This document shows positions 44,856 through 53,252 of a DNA stretch of 64,000 nucleotides, piece by piece (position 1 is the first letter of the stretch; each line of letters opens with the position of its first letter). This DNA comes from Halopiger djelfimassiliensis (GTDB lineage Archaea > Halobacteriota > Halobacteria > Halobacteriales > Natrialbaceae). The position numbers were made by a program, and so were the translations under genes. The notes under the pieces are model-generated. The model worked only from the letters and a program-made list of their open reading frames with translations. It ran no database searches and was not told the DNA's origin. The stretch lies in assembly GCF_000455365.1 (NCBI RefSeq), contig NZ_HG315688.1, positions 124,001 to 188,000 of the forward strand. The letters are read 5' to 3'.

Positions 44856-45006
44856 GCCCGGGTGGCTTAGCTGGACATAGCGCCGCACTCATAGGGTTCA
44901 GAGATTCGGTGCGGTTTCGCCTTGGAAGCCTCCGTGTCCCGCGAGGACCGCCGAGCCTCGGACCTGGGACATGCGGAGATCGAGGGTTCGGAGCCCTCCC
45001 CGGGCA
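44856..45006 (+). tRNA. Elongator tRNA-Met (CAT) with intron
   Basis: Exon 1 is 44856-44893 and exon 2 is 44971-45006. Acceptor GCCCGGG pairs with CCCGGGC plus discriminator A; the anticodon stem CCGCA/TGCGG closes loop CTCATAA after splicing, giving anticodon CAT; the T-arm GAGGG/CCCTC closes TTCGGAG. The intron lies between tRNA positions 37 and 38, the usual archaeal bulge-helix-bulge site, as known for haloarchaeal elongator tRNA-Met. Confidence 0.95.
44894..44970 (+). other. Intron of tRNA-Met
   Basis: The 77-base intron starts GGGTTCAGAG and ends CTGGGAC. It interrupts the anticodon loop one base 3' of the anticodon. Its size is close to the 75-base tRNA-Met intron known from Haloferax. 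It should be removed by the archaeal splicing endonuclease. I saw no convincing box C/D pair in it. Confidence 0.85.
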
Positions 45007-45713
45007 CTTATCGAATTAGTCATACTTTCCTGTGAGAACTACCGCTCGAGGGAATGGCCGATTCGTTTCCGAGAGTTCGAGTCCGAAGTTGGTGAGTGAT
45101 GTCCCGCAATTCGGCTCGAGCGGGATCGATTCGAACCGCGACCCGCAATGGCAGGTAGCAGCTGACCGGAGCTGTCGAATCCAGCAGTTGAAGTCCGTGA
45201 ATGCGTCACCGGGGTAGCTTATTCCTGACTGGATCGGAAATGGATACTCCCGAACTCGGGAATGATTCATACGGTTCCGAAATTGATACATAGGGCGAAC
45301 GGCGTACGTACTGTTGGGGTGTGTCCCCTGCCCCCGGCGGAATAAAAGGCAGTCCGTAGCGGCCGTCGCTGAAGGCTGCCGGCGATAGGCGGACGACAAA
45401 GCCCACTGCGGCCGAGGGCACGGCTGGAGTGGGCAACGTCCGAGCCAAAGCCCGACGCTGACAGGCGCCGGTCGCCGGACTGTCACCATCAGAAGCCCCC
45501 TGGGGGCCACGCGGGACGGTCGAGGCTCGGCGACGAAGCCACCGTGCTTAAGCCAGTCGAAGAACCCCCGCGGATCCTTCTCGAGAACCAGAACGGGCGA
45601 CTCGCCAGTGTGAACGATGGCCGGTGACTGACGGGCAAGCCGTCAGACGTTCGGCTGACGCGCGTCAGAAAACCATCACTGGTTTTATGTACAATCACCT
45701 GTCACGACGTGGT
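45007..45713. other. Unexplained 0.7-kb intergenic stretch, possible structured RNA or gene remnant
   Basis: No intact protein frame is convincing on either strand. The stretch 45290-45560 is GC-rich, with many short complementary segments. One plus-strand frame (about 45397-45624) gives a protein-like tail (ATVLKPVEEPPRILLENQNG) ending in a stop at 45622-45624, but has no start. Three perfect dyads follow at 45628-45686. I checked for hallmark motifs of archaeal SRP RNA and RNase P RNA and did not find them. It may be an unknown non-coding RNA or a decayed gene. Confidence 0.4.
45628..45686. repeat. Three consecutive perfect dyads
   Basis: CTGACGG/CCGTCAG with a five-base loop lies at 45628-45646, the 14-base palindrome CTGACGCGCGTCAG at 45655-45668, and AAAACCA/TGGTTTT with a four-base loop at 45669-45686. 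The first two share the CTGACG half-site. The last ends in a T-run and could end a transcript from the left. It also covers the TATA-like ttttatgt of the HalOD1 gene. Confidence 0.6.
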
Positions 45714-46004
45714 ATGGGGTCGGGGGAATCACCGAGTCTCAGTATCGTTCACCAGGTCGCAGCGCACGAAGGCGTCGATCCGTCGGAGCTCGAGCCGCCG
45801 CTTCACGAGGTCATCGATCCTGATGCCCTCGATGCACTCGTCCAGTCGACAGCACGGCAGCCGTCCGGTTCGGCCGCAACGATCGAGTTTACGTACCGGC
45901 ACCGCCGGATACGCGTCGATAGTACCGGAAACATCGACGTAACGGCGACGAACCAACTGGCAGAGTCGAGACTGGACTCCGGGGACAACTCGCCGAACGA
46001 TTGA
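45714..46004 (+). CDS. HalOD1 output-domain protein
   Basis: From ATG 45714 (MGSGESPSLSIVHQVAAHEGVDPSELEPPLHEVID) the protein has 96 residues and consists of one HalOD1 domain, ending TIEFTYRHRRIRVDSTGNIDVTA and a short tail. The domain is common in haloarchaeal signalling proteins, alone or after PAS/GAF modules; its activity is unknown. Upstream in-frame starts (45624, 45687) fall within the dyads; a TATA-like ttttatgt at 45683-45690 favours 45714 with a very short leader. Confidence 0.8.
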   Translation: MGSGESPSLSIVHQVAAHEGVDPSELEPPLHEVIDPDALDALVQSTARQPSGSAATIEFTYRHRRIRVDSTGNIDVTATNQLAESRLDSGDNSPND

Positions 46005-46108
46005 GATCTCGACTGGCTCCTCGAGAACGCGTTCGTCGGGCCACGTCACGAGTCGATACCACGGACCCGTGCGATATCGTGATCCGGACCGCCCGTTGTC
46101 TCGACGAA

Positions 46109-47590
46109 TTAGGCCGCTTCGACCCGGATTTCGCCGTCGGCCGAGACGGTCACGACACAGCCGTTGTACTCGAACGTCACCGCACCCGCGGATCGAACGC
46201 CGTTCGCTCGTGGCTCGAACAGTCGCTCGAGCGCGTCGGTATTGATCGCGTAATGAAGCGGGTCGAGCGTCGTTACGTCCCCGTTACGAAACGTCGCAAC
46301 TGCCTCGGCGATAGCGACGCTAATCGGTTCGTCGTCGAACACCGCGTGTTTTCGGGCGACCGCGTCGATCGTGTACGCGATCGTCACCGTCGATCGAGAG
46401 AACGCCGTAGCGGAACCCATCGTACACGAGCGGAACGGCAGACACCGACTGATACCCTTGGAAGAGCGCTTTGGCTCGCCACGCGCCATCGTGGGCCGCC
46501 TCGGCAACGTTTTCGACGTACGTGGGGTCCCTCGTTCGGGCGGCCGTTCCGTCGGTTCGGTGGCGGAGTCGTCGACGACCGTCACCGATATCGTCTCGAG
46601 ATACCCGTCGTTTCGTCCCGCCCGTAAACGAGGCTCGACGGAGGCCCCATCCGGATCGGGTTCGCCGATCCAGACCATCGAACACTCCTCGAGTTCGGCG
46701 ATCCGCTCGCAGCTGCCCCGCTGGATTCCGGGGTGTGAGTCGGCCATGAGGAGGTGGTGTTCGATCTCCTGTCGAACCCGGGTTGCCTCGTCGAGTCGCT
46801 CCAGCCGCGCAGTTCGTGTTTCGAGTTCCCGCTCGTGAGCAATCGTTTCTAGGGCCTGATCGTTGACGGACGTGAACCGCCACTCCGAATCGAGGACGGA
46901 GAACGCGTCCGGTACCCGCTGGAACGACTCGTCCAGTTCGCGCTCGAGGCGGTGGGGGGCTGTCACGTTGCGAATCGACGCGACGATGCCGTCGACGACG
47001 CTGCCGACCCGGTTCGTGAAGGCAGCCTCATGAACGCGCTGGCTCCCGTCGACAGTTCGACGCCGATATTCGACGGTCCTCGTCGTCCCGGGCCCTCGCT
47101 CCGGATCGTCTCGAGGGCATCGCAACGGGTGTTTCGTTCTCGGGATCGAGCACGTCGAACACCGGCTTGCCGAGTGCCGTCCCCGGATCACAACCGAGAT
47201 CGACGCCGGACGACGGACAGACGTCGCTCACGCGGCAGGTATCGCCGATGACAACCTGTAGATCCGATGAGTGTTTGAGCAGCGTGCGGTAGCGCTTCGT
47301 TCGGTGCTCGGCGGTTTGTCGCGCCGAGACGAACTGTACCGTCCACCGGATGTGATGCTCGAGCAACGCCGGATCGGTGCTTGATCGGTGAGCGCGTCCG
47401 TCGTGTCGTCGTCACGGAGTCGTTGCAGGTCCGCGTCGCTTACGTCCGCCCCTTCGGCGTCATAGAGTGTCGGACGCTCTCCATCGACGCTCGAGAGCAC
47501 CGCCCGATCGTTCGTGAGCAGCCAGTCGACCGATTCGGGGGTGTCGTCGTCGAGGACGGACTCGCCGTCACCGACGGCCTCGACGACGAC
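46109..47590 (-). pseudogene. Frameshifted PAS/GAF/HalOD1 sensor gene
   Basis: Pieces of one sensor protein lie in order but in different minus-strand frames: an N-terminal segment (SVDWLLTNDRAVLSSVDGE, about 47560-47375), a first PAS piece (KRYRTLLKHSSDLQVVIGD, about 47365-47130), PAS continuation and second PAS (TVEYRRRTVDGSQ, VPDAFSVLDSEWRFTSVND, about 47115-46840), a GAF domain split over two frames (VENVAEAAHDGAWRAKALFQGYQSVSAVPLVYDGFRYGVLSIDGD, about 46535-46390), and a C-terminal HalOD1 domain (46385-46109). At least four frameshifts are needed, near 47370, 47120, 46535 and 46385, so it is decayed rather than mis-sequenced. No start codon is visible; its 5' end abuts the stop of the methyltransferase gene. 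Confidence 0.85.
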
Positions 47591-47593
47591 GCC

Positions 47594-48652
47594 TCACTCG
47601 ATCGAGAGCGGGCCGTGTTCGATCCGGTAGCCGTCCTCGATCGGTTCGACGGCGGTCGCCTCGCGCAGTCGGAGTCCGCGTTCCATCTTCGTGACGACCG
47701 GCGTGTCGTAGTAGTCGGCCTCGTACTCGAAGCTCTTCCCGTCCTCACGGCGGCGCGTGACGAACTCGCGGTGGCGCTGGAGCCGGGAGCGACCGACCGA
47801 CCGGGACAGCGACGGGACCTCCTCGACGCGTCGCTCGAACACGTCGAGGAACGCGTCCTCGAGTTCGTACCCCAGCGAGTTGCGACCGGCACACATCGCC
47901 GCGAGCGTGGTCGTCCCCGTGCCCCAGAACGGGTCGAGGACGGTATCGCCGTAGGCCGAGTACATACAGATCAACCGGTACGGTATCTCGAGGGGGTACG
48001 CCGCCGACCGATCCCGGAGTTCGCCGGCGTCGTCCTCGAACGCGAGACCCTGAAGTTCGCCGCGAACCTCGGTCCAGACGTCGGAGAACCAGCGGTTTCG
48101 TTCCTCCCAGAAGTAGGCGGCCTCGTAGCGTCGGTCGGCACGGGGTTCGAAGTCGCGACTCTCCCCGCCCTTTCGGAAGAGCAGAATGTACTCGTGTTCC
48201 AGCGTCACGTACGCGTTCGGCGGCACCATGCCGCTTCCCATGAATTTGGCGGCGCTGTTCGCTGGCTTTCGCCAGAGTACGTCCGGCAGCGGATCGAACC
48301 CGCGGGACTCGAAGGCCTCGAGTACGCGCGCGTGGTTGGAAAAGACTCGAAAGCTGCCGTCGACCGAGCGCGTCGCGTCGCCGACGTTGATACAGGCGAT
48401 GCCGCCGTCGACGAGCACGCGCTCGAGTTCGTCCCAGACGCGATCGAGTTGGGCATGCATCGCCTCGAACGCGTCGCGACCGTCACCCGACTCGAGGGCC
48501 TCGCCGATAGCCGGATCGAGATCCGTAAAGAGGTCGTCCCACATCTCGATCATCGGGTACGGCGGGGACGTGACGACGAGTTCGACGGACTCGTCGTCGA
48601 TCTCCGAGAGGGTACGGGAATCACCGACGAAGACGCGGTGGGTCGTCTCCAT
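47594..48652 (-). CDS. zim: DNA methyltransferase, probably the haloarchaeal CTAG modification enzyme Zim
   Basis: The ATG at 48652 gives 352 residues. The beta-class order is seen: catalytic motif TSPPYPM at 28-34, then the AdoMet-binding FWGTGTT at 242-248. The SPPY type is typical of N4-cytosine methylases, although N6-adenine is possible. Size, order and presence without a restriction gene match Zim of Haloferax, a CTAG methyltransferase conserved in haloarchaea; the assignment to CTAG is from family knowledge. It is followed directly by the sensor pseudogene. Confidence 0.8.
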   Translation of the reverse strand: METTHRVFVGDSRTLSEIDDESVELVVTSPPYPMIEMWDDLFTDLDPAIGEALESGDGRDAFEAMHAQLDRVWDELERVLVDGGIACINVGDATRSVDGSFRVFSNHARVLEAFESRGFDPLPDVLWRKPANSAAKFMGSGMVPPNAYVTLEHEYILLFRKGGESRDFEPRADRRYEAAYFWEERNRWFSDVWTEVRGELQGLAFEDDAGELRDRSAAYPLEIPYRLICMYSAYGDTVLDPFWGTGTTTLAAMCAGRNSLGYELEDAFLDVFERRVEEVPSLSRSVGRSRLQRHREFVTRRREDGKSFEYEADYYDTPVVTKMERGLRLREATAVEPIEDGYRIEHGPLSIE

Positions 48653-48813
48653 TGGATTCACCTGTCGGCGTCGCCCCCTTAGCTCCTTCGTCACCGCTGT
48701 GGGTGACGGAGTCGATTCCCGTACGGCGTCCCGCGTTTCCGGGGTGGTCGTGACGGCCGCTTACGGAACGCCGAACCGAGAGAAACGGACTGCAGCCGAC
48801 CCGATGCTCGCCG

Positions 48814-49359
48814 TTACTCTTCCGTCTCCGCCTCCGTTTCGTCTTCGTCCGCCGTCTCTGATTCTTCCGCCTCCGGTTCTTCGTCTTCCGCTTCCTCGTC
48901 GGTTCCGGGTTCGAACTCCTCGATCGGTTCCCACTCCTCGGTTTCCTCGCCGGCGAACCGCCGCCGGAGGTACGCGATTCCGGCAACCACACCCAGTGCG
49001 AGCAGCAGCCGCGGCAGTCGACTCGAGGAGTCGGTCGCCTCGTCGCCCTCCGTCTCCATCATCGTCTCCGCTTTCCCTTCGTCCGTTTCCATGACGTCCT
49101 CGATGATCTCCGGTTCCTCGACGTCCTCGAGCGGCGTCTCCTCGAGCGGCGGCGACTGCCGACCGGCGAGAAAGCCAAGCGCCGCACCCAGACCGAACAC
49201 CGCGCCCACGACCGGCAACCGTCGCCGTCGCCGGGCGGTATCCGCCTCTTCGACGGCTTCGAGAATCGAGTCGCGCATCGGGGACTCGAGTCCCCGTCCG
49301 ACCGCTTCCTTCACGACGATCTCGGACAGCGTTTTGTCCTGTTGTTCCTTCTCGGGCAT
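48814..49359 (-). CDS. Acidic haloarchaeal membrane protein
   Basis: The 181-residue protein MPEKEQQDKTLSEIVVKEAVGRGLESPMRDSILEAVEEAD has a helical N-terminus. Two short membrane segments (LPVVGAVFGLGAALGFLAG near 48-66 and LPRLLLALGVVAGIAYL near 114-130) are separated by an acidic loop, and it ends in a 40-residue Glu/Asp tail. It resembles haloarchaeal proteins of unknown function. Coding is supported by the acidic bias and helix pattern. Confidence 0.75.
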   Translation of the reverse strand: MPEKEQQDKTLSEIVVKEAVGRGLESPMRDSILEAVEEADTARRRRRLPVVGAVFGLGAALGFLAGRQSPPLEETPLEDVEEPEIIEDVMETDEGKAETMMETEGDEATDSSSRLPRLLLALGVVAGIAYLRRRFAGEETEEWEPIEEFEPGTDEEAEDEEPEAEESETADEDETEAETEE

Positions 49360-49764
49360 AATTCGCCACGACTACAGCGCTGTACATAATTCTACCCACC
49401 GTTTCCACGTGTTCGATCTCGAAGTCCCGCGTTACACGTCCGTTACTCGACCTGTCTCGCAGCGGTACCGACCACCGACTGGCGACTACGAGCGCTGTTC
49501 GACGACCGGTTACGAACCGTCGGAATCGAGTGACACGGGTCCGGCGATCGCCTCGGCAAGCACCCCGGAGGCGCGTATCGGGCAGCTACGCGGGACCCGC
49601 CCTCGAGCGATCGGTTCGGACGGCGAGACACGGCCCTGTCCTCTCGCGAACGTTGACACTTGAGCTACAAAACGGAGTGTTTCCGGAGTATAAAGCCCCG
49701 AGCGGGAACCGCCGGAGGACCGAATCCCTCGCATAACGAAACCGAACGGCTGTATGGATCATCC
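49360..49764. other. Intergenic region, no gene seen
   Basis: This 405-base gap separates two divergent genes. An AT-rich ggagtataaag at about 49687-49697 is a good TATA candidate for the rightward frameshifted gene, giving a leader of about 45 bases. For the leftward gene, an acataattct patch just upstream of 49359 (about 49384-49393) could be a promoter. No coding frame is convincing. Confidence 0.45.
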
Positions 49765-50413
49765 ATGAGCGTCATTCGGCAGCCGGGGATCCTCGGTCGG
49801 ACGACCCGACGCCGCATCGTCGGCGTGACAGCGGCGCTCACGGCTGCGACGGTCGAAACGCTCGCCGTCGGTCTCTGGTTCGGACTCGTCGTCGGCTCCC
49901 GGACCACGTCGGCGGCGCTCGCCGGACTCGGGATTCTGTACGGCGGCTCGCTGCTCAGGGTCGGGGTCTTCGGTGTGACGGTCGGGGAGCCCGACGCGTT
50001 CCTGCACCCGCGGCAGCTCGGAGCCGCGGTCGCGCTTACCGCCGGCTGGATCGGCTGGCTGCTGATCGCGGAACGGGTCGGTGGCGGCCCCGGCATCGCG
50101 GTCGCTACCGTCGTTCTCACGGGCGTGCTCACGGGACAGCACTTCGTCGAACGGGGCGCCTTTCGGCTTCGGTCGACACGGCGGTTCGACGGCAGCCCGC
50201 TCGTTCGTCCCGGCCGCGTTGCTCGCCATCGGTGCGGCGACACTGCTCGCGTCGGCCTGGGTCGTCGACTGGACGCTTACGACACCGACGCTGTCGGTCG
50301 CGTCGACCACGTTCGCACTCGAGATCGAGGCCGTACAGATCGGTACGGTGGGCTTCGGTCTCTGTGCCGTTCTCGCCCATCAGCGTCGGTTCCAGCGACA
50401 CCTCGAGCCGTAA
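49765..50413 (+). pseudogene. Membrane protein gene with a +1 frameshift
   Basis: The first frame from ATG 49765 gives MSVIRQPGILGRTTRRRIVGVTAALTAATVETL with four membrane helices up to about FVERGAFRL (50170). The membrane-protein pattern then continues in the next frame (RSFVPAALLAIGAATLLASAWVVDWTL, VQIGTVGFGLCAVLAHQRR) and stops at 50411-50413. The switch falls between about 50165 and 50200. The total would be about 216 residues with six helices. It is either a real frameshift mutation or a sequencing error; the product family is not recognised. Confidence 0.7.
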
Positions 50414-50428
50414 GCCGCCGTCAACCCG

Positions 50429-51016
50429 CTATTTCCCCTCGGCACCGACGTTCTGATCGCTCTCGAACGACGCCGGCTCCGGCTCGATCGTGGCGTACTG
50501 CACCGCTCGCCGACCCAGCGTTGCCACTCGTTCTTCGAGGTCCGGATCGACGAACTCGCCGTCCTCGAACGCCGAGTGGGAGTTCGCGATCGCCGCCTCG
50601 TGGGGCAACACCCACGCGTTCAGCGCTCGACAGACCGACCGCATGTGCTCGAGCGCCGTCACGGGGAACGAACCGCCCGAAACCGCGAGCAAGCCGACGG
50701 TCTTGTCCCTGAACTCGTCGAACCCGCAGTAATCGAGTGCGGTCTTCAGCGGCGACGAGTACGACCCGTGGTACATCGGCGACCCGAGGAGAATAGCGTC
50801 GGCCTCACGAACCCGCGCCGCGAGCAGTGCCGCATCGCCCGCCTCCTCCCGGTCGCGGTCCGCGTCGAAGATCGGGAGGTCGTACTCCCGGAGATCGATC
50901 AGTTCGGTACTCGCTCCGGCATCCGCGGCCGCCTCGAGGGCCCGCTGTAGTGCGATCCGTGTCGTACTCTGCTCGCGGAGGCTGCCCGCGATCGCAACGA
51001 CGTGAATAGCTGCCAT
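50429..51016 (-). CDS. NADPH-dependent FMN reductase-type flavoprotein
   Basis: The ATG at 51016 gives 195 residues with a flavodoxin-like fold: IHVVAIAGSLREQSTTRIALQRAL (phosphate-binding loop), DAILLGSPMYHGSYSSPLKTALDYCGFDEF and VGLLAVSGGSFPVTALEHMRSVCRALNAWVLP are the SsuE/ArsH-like NADPH:FMN reductase motifs. It should reduce flavin or quinone in the cytosol. A TATA-like sequence 28 bases upstream suggests a leaderless transcript. It is convergent with the frameshifted membrane gene. Confidence 0.93.
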   Translation of the reverse strand: MAAIHVVAIAGSLREQSTTRIALQRALEAAADAGASTELIDLREYDLPIFDADRDREEAGDAALLAARVREADAILLGSPMYHGSYSSPLKTALDYCGFDEFRDKTVGLLAVSGGSFPVTALEHMRSVCRALNAWVLPHEAAIANSHSAFEDGEFVDPDLEERVATLGRRAVQYATIEPEPASFESDQNVGAEGK

Positions 51017-51038
51017 ATCGGTGCCGACGACCCCAAGT

Positions 51039-51048
51039 GCTAAATAGG
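51039..51048 (-). promoter_or_regulatory. Candidate TATA box of the FMN reductase gene
   Basis: On the minus strand tgcctattta lies centred 28 bases upstream of the ATG at 51016, consistent with a leaderless haloarchaeal promoter. Confidence 0.5.
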
Positions 51049-51310
51049 CAGTCAAATCAGCATGCTCCAGCACCGACACGGCGATCGGAATCCCGCCGCG
51101 TATCGAGCCGGAACGAATAGCTACTCCCACAGTAGTTGGCGCAGCGACACAACCGTCCGCGATCGCCCCCGGCGTCGTCGGAGGGTTCCGCCACACCACT
51201 GCGAAAGCCGGCAGTTCGCACCACGTTGGTGTGCTTCTCGTCGGGGTCGCCGGATTCTCCCCGAGGGATACGCTCCCCGAGTCGAAATTCTGCGTTTCTT
51301 ACGGCTTCGG

Positions 51311-52237
51311 CTATCTTTTCAGCCGGGCGGTGGTTTCGCCGTTCGGCCCGGTCTCGAGTTCGACTAACCCGTCCGCCGCCAGATCCTCGAGCAGCCCCTC
51401 GAGCCACTCGCGCCCGTATTCGCCGTCGGGGGCGTAGTCGACCCTGATCCGGTGGCCGAGCGTGTCGAGGTCGAGATCGTCGTACTCGCGGAGCGTCCCG
51501 ATCACGCGGCCGCGGAACTGTCGGCGGCTCCCCTCGAAGCTCGGTTGTGTCGGGACGTCTGGAGCCGTAAAATCCCCGGTTTCGTACGCACGACACCACT
51601 CGCGCCACGGACAGCCCGCCTCGTCACAGCGGGGCGTCTGCCCGCAGGCGACGCCGCCGAGCTCCATGATCGCGTTGTTCCAGACCCGCGAACGATCGGC
51701 GGGCATGAGGTCGTTGGCGGCGGTCTCGAAGACCGTATCGTCGTCGGGGACGTCGAAAGCGCGATAGAGGACGCGTTTGACGTTCGTGTCGACGACGGCA
51801 TCGCCGTTGTTGAACGCGAAACTCGCCACCGCGTTCGCGGTGTAGGGGCCGACACCCATCAACTCCTGTAGCTCCGCGGGCGTCGTCGGAAACTCGCCGT
51901 CGTACTCGGATTCGACCTGCTGGGCGGCCTCGTGGAGGTACTTCGCCCGGTTGTTGTACCCGAGGCTGTGATCCGTCCAGAAGCCGACCACGTCGGCCCG
52001 ATCCGTCGCCGCTAGCGCCGCCGTCGTCGGCCAGCGCTCGAGAAACGCTTCCCAGGCCTCGACGACGCGGTCGAGTTGCGTCTGCTGGCTCATCACCTCG
52101 CTGACGAGGATCGCGTACGGATCGTCGGTGCGACGCCACGGGAATTCACGGTGATCGTCCTCGTACCACTCGATCAACGCCTCGCGGACGGCCGCGGGGT
52201 CGTCGGGACGGTCCCAGTCCCGCTCCTCGTCAGTCAT
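51311..52237 (-). CDS. mutY: A/G-specific adenine glycosylase
   Basis: MutY removes adenine mispaired with 8-oxoguanine. The 308-residue protein has FPWRRTDDPYAILVSEVMSQQTQLDRV with the catalytic Glu, and the helix-hairpin-helix LMGVGPYTANAVASFAFNNGDAVVDTNVKRVL with the catalytic Asp. The iron-sulfur cluster region CGQTPRCDEAGCPWREWC has Cys spacings of 5, 4 and 5 instead of the bacterial 6, 2 and 5. The C-terminal winged-helix-like tail replaces the NUDIX-like domain of longer MutY proteins. It is shorter than bacterial MutY, but both catalytic acids are kept. Confidence 0.95.
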   Translation of the reverse strand: MTDEERDWDRPDDPAAVREALIEWYEDDHREFPWRRTDDPYAILVSEVMSQQTQLDRVVEAWEAFLERWPTTAALAATDRADVVGFWTDHSLGYNNRAKYLHEAAQQVESEYDGEFPTTPAELQELMGVGPYTANAVASFAFNNGDAVVDTNVKRVLYRAFDVPDDDTVFETAANDLMPADRSRVWNNAIMELGGVACGQTPRCDEAGCPWREWCRAYETGDFTAPDVPTQPSFEGSRRQFRGRVIGTLREYDDLDLDTLGHRIRVDYAPDGEYGREWLEGLLEDLAADGLVELETGPNGETTARLKR

Positions 52238-52400
52238 CGGCGGCAGTTAGCGGCACGTGCCTTTAGACGTAGTGATCTCGCGGCTTCGATACCGACACGG
52301 AACGACGGCGATGCCGTCCGCGACGAACGCGAGGGTTCCGACGCGCGCGCCGACGGCGAAGCACACTCCTAAACCCCCGCGGAGCCACGTCGAACACACC

Positions 52401-53252
52401 ATGCGAACGCCAGCCCAGAACGCACAACTGGCACTCCTCCTCGAGGTCGCGGGCACTCCCAAACCGGGCAACGTCGACCGCCACCGCGATCTCGAGGCGT
52501 TGCGGTTCGAGCACTTCCTCGCCGGGACGATCGGCGCACAGCGGGGGCTCGAGTTGGCCGCAAACGGAACCGCAGTCGGGCCCGCGTTCGAACGGGCCAT
52601 CGAGGGAATGGCCGGCCAGCAGGGCGGCAACACCCAGTTCGGTGCGCTCCTGTTGCTCGTTCCGCTCGTCCGGGCCGCACGCGAGGACCTTTCACAAGCC
52701 GCCGTCGAATCGGTCGTCGAGGAAACGACCGTCGCCGACGCGGCGGGGTTCTATCGCGCGTTCGATCACGTCGACGTCTACGTCTCCGATCCGCCGGCGG
52801 AGATGGACGACCTCGACGTTCGTCGGGGAAGCGACGCGGTGCCGGCGCTCGAAGACCGCGGGCTGACCCTCTCGGACGTGATGGCGCGGAGCGTCCCCGG
52901 CGACGACGTCGCCCGGGAGTGGGTTCGCGGCTTCGAGCGGTCGTTCACCGCCGCGAACCGACTCGCCGAGGCCGACGGCCCGCTCTCGGACCGGGCCGCA
53001 GCGGTGTTCCTGTCACTGCTCGCCGAGCGGCCCGATACGCTCGTCGCCCGCCGTCGCGGCGAAGACGTTGCGCGGGAAGTCGCCGATCGGGCCGCAACGC
53101 TGTACGAGCGAGGAGCCCTCGAGCGGGAACCGGCCGCCGTCGAGGCGTTCGCGGACGAACTCGTCGACCGCGGTATCAATCCGGGAACGACGGCGGACAT
53201 CACCGCAGCCGGACTGTTCATCGCCCTCGAGCGCGAAGCCCTCGAACTATGA
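52401..53252 (+). CDS. CitG-like (triphosphoribosyl-dephospho-CoA synthase family) protein
   Basis: The ATG at 52401 gives 283 residues. The family motifs TPKPGNVDRHRDLE, GTIGAQRG, AGQQGGNTQFGALLLLVPL and GINPGTTADITAAGLFIAL are clear. The classic enzyme makes a citrate-lyase cofactor precursor, but archaea lack citrate lyase, so another nucleotide transfer is likely. Its ATGA overlap with a DUF447 gene repeats a pairing seen beside methanopterin-type cofactor genes in methanogens and methylotrophs, as far as I know. The actual substrate is unknown. Confidence 0.85.
   Translation: MRTPAQNAQLALLLEVAGTPKPGNVDRHRDLEALRFEHFLAGTIGAQRGLELAANGTAVGPAFERAIEGMAGQQGGNTQFGALLLLVPLVRAAREDLSQAAVESVVEETTVADAAGFYRAFDHVDVYVSDPPAEMDDLDVRRGSDAVPALEDRGLTLSDVMARSVPGDDVAREWVRGFERSFTAANRLAEADGPLSDRAAAVFLSLLAERPDTLVARRRGEDVAREVADRAATLYERGALEREPAAVEAFADELVDRGINPGTTADITAAGLFIALEREALEL

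Noticed and set aside
42924-44870. A 648-codon rightward open frame crossing the DUF5830-like and DUF7115-like genes
   Set aside because: It overlaps two genes with better-supported products and has strongly Arg/Gly-biased composition.
45016-45510. Leftward 164-codon frame downstream of tRNA-Met
   Set aside because: The product is Pro/Arg/Ser-rich, has no family features, and its frame spans the GC-rich stretch and non-coding-looking sequence alike.
45290-45560. SRP (7S) RNA or RNase P RNA gene
   Set aside because: The GC-rich, fold-prone sequence with tgtcccctg looked suggestive, but the hallmark SRP domain motif (ggaag/gagcag type) and the RNase P gaggaaagtc motif are absent on both strands.
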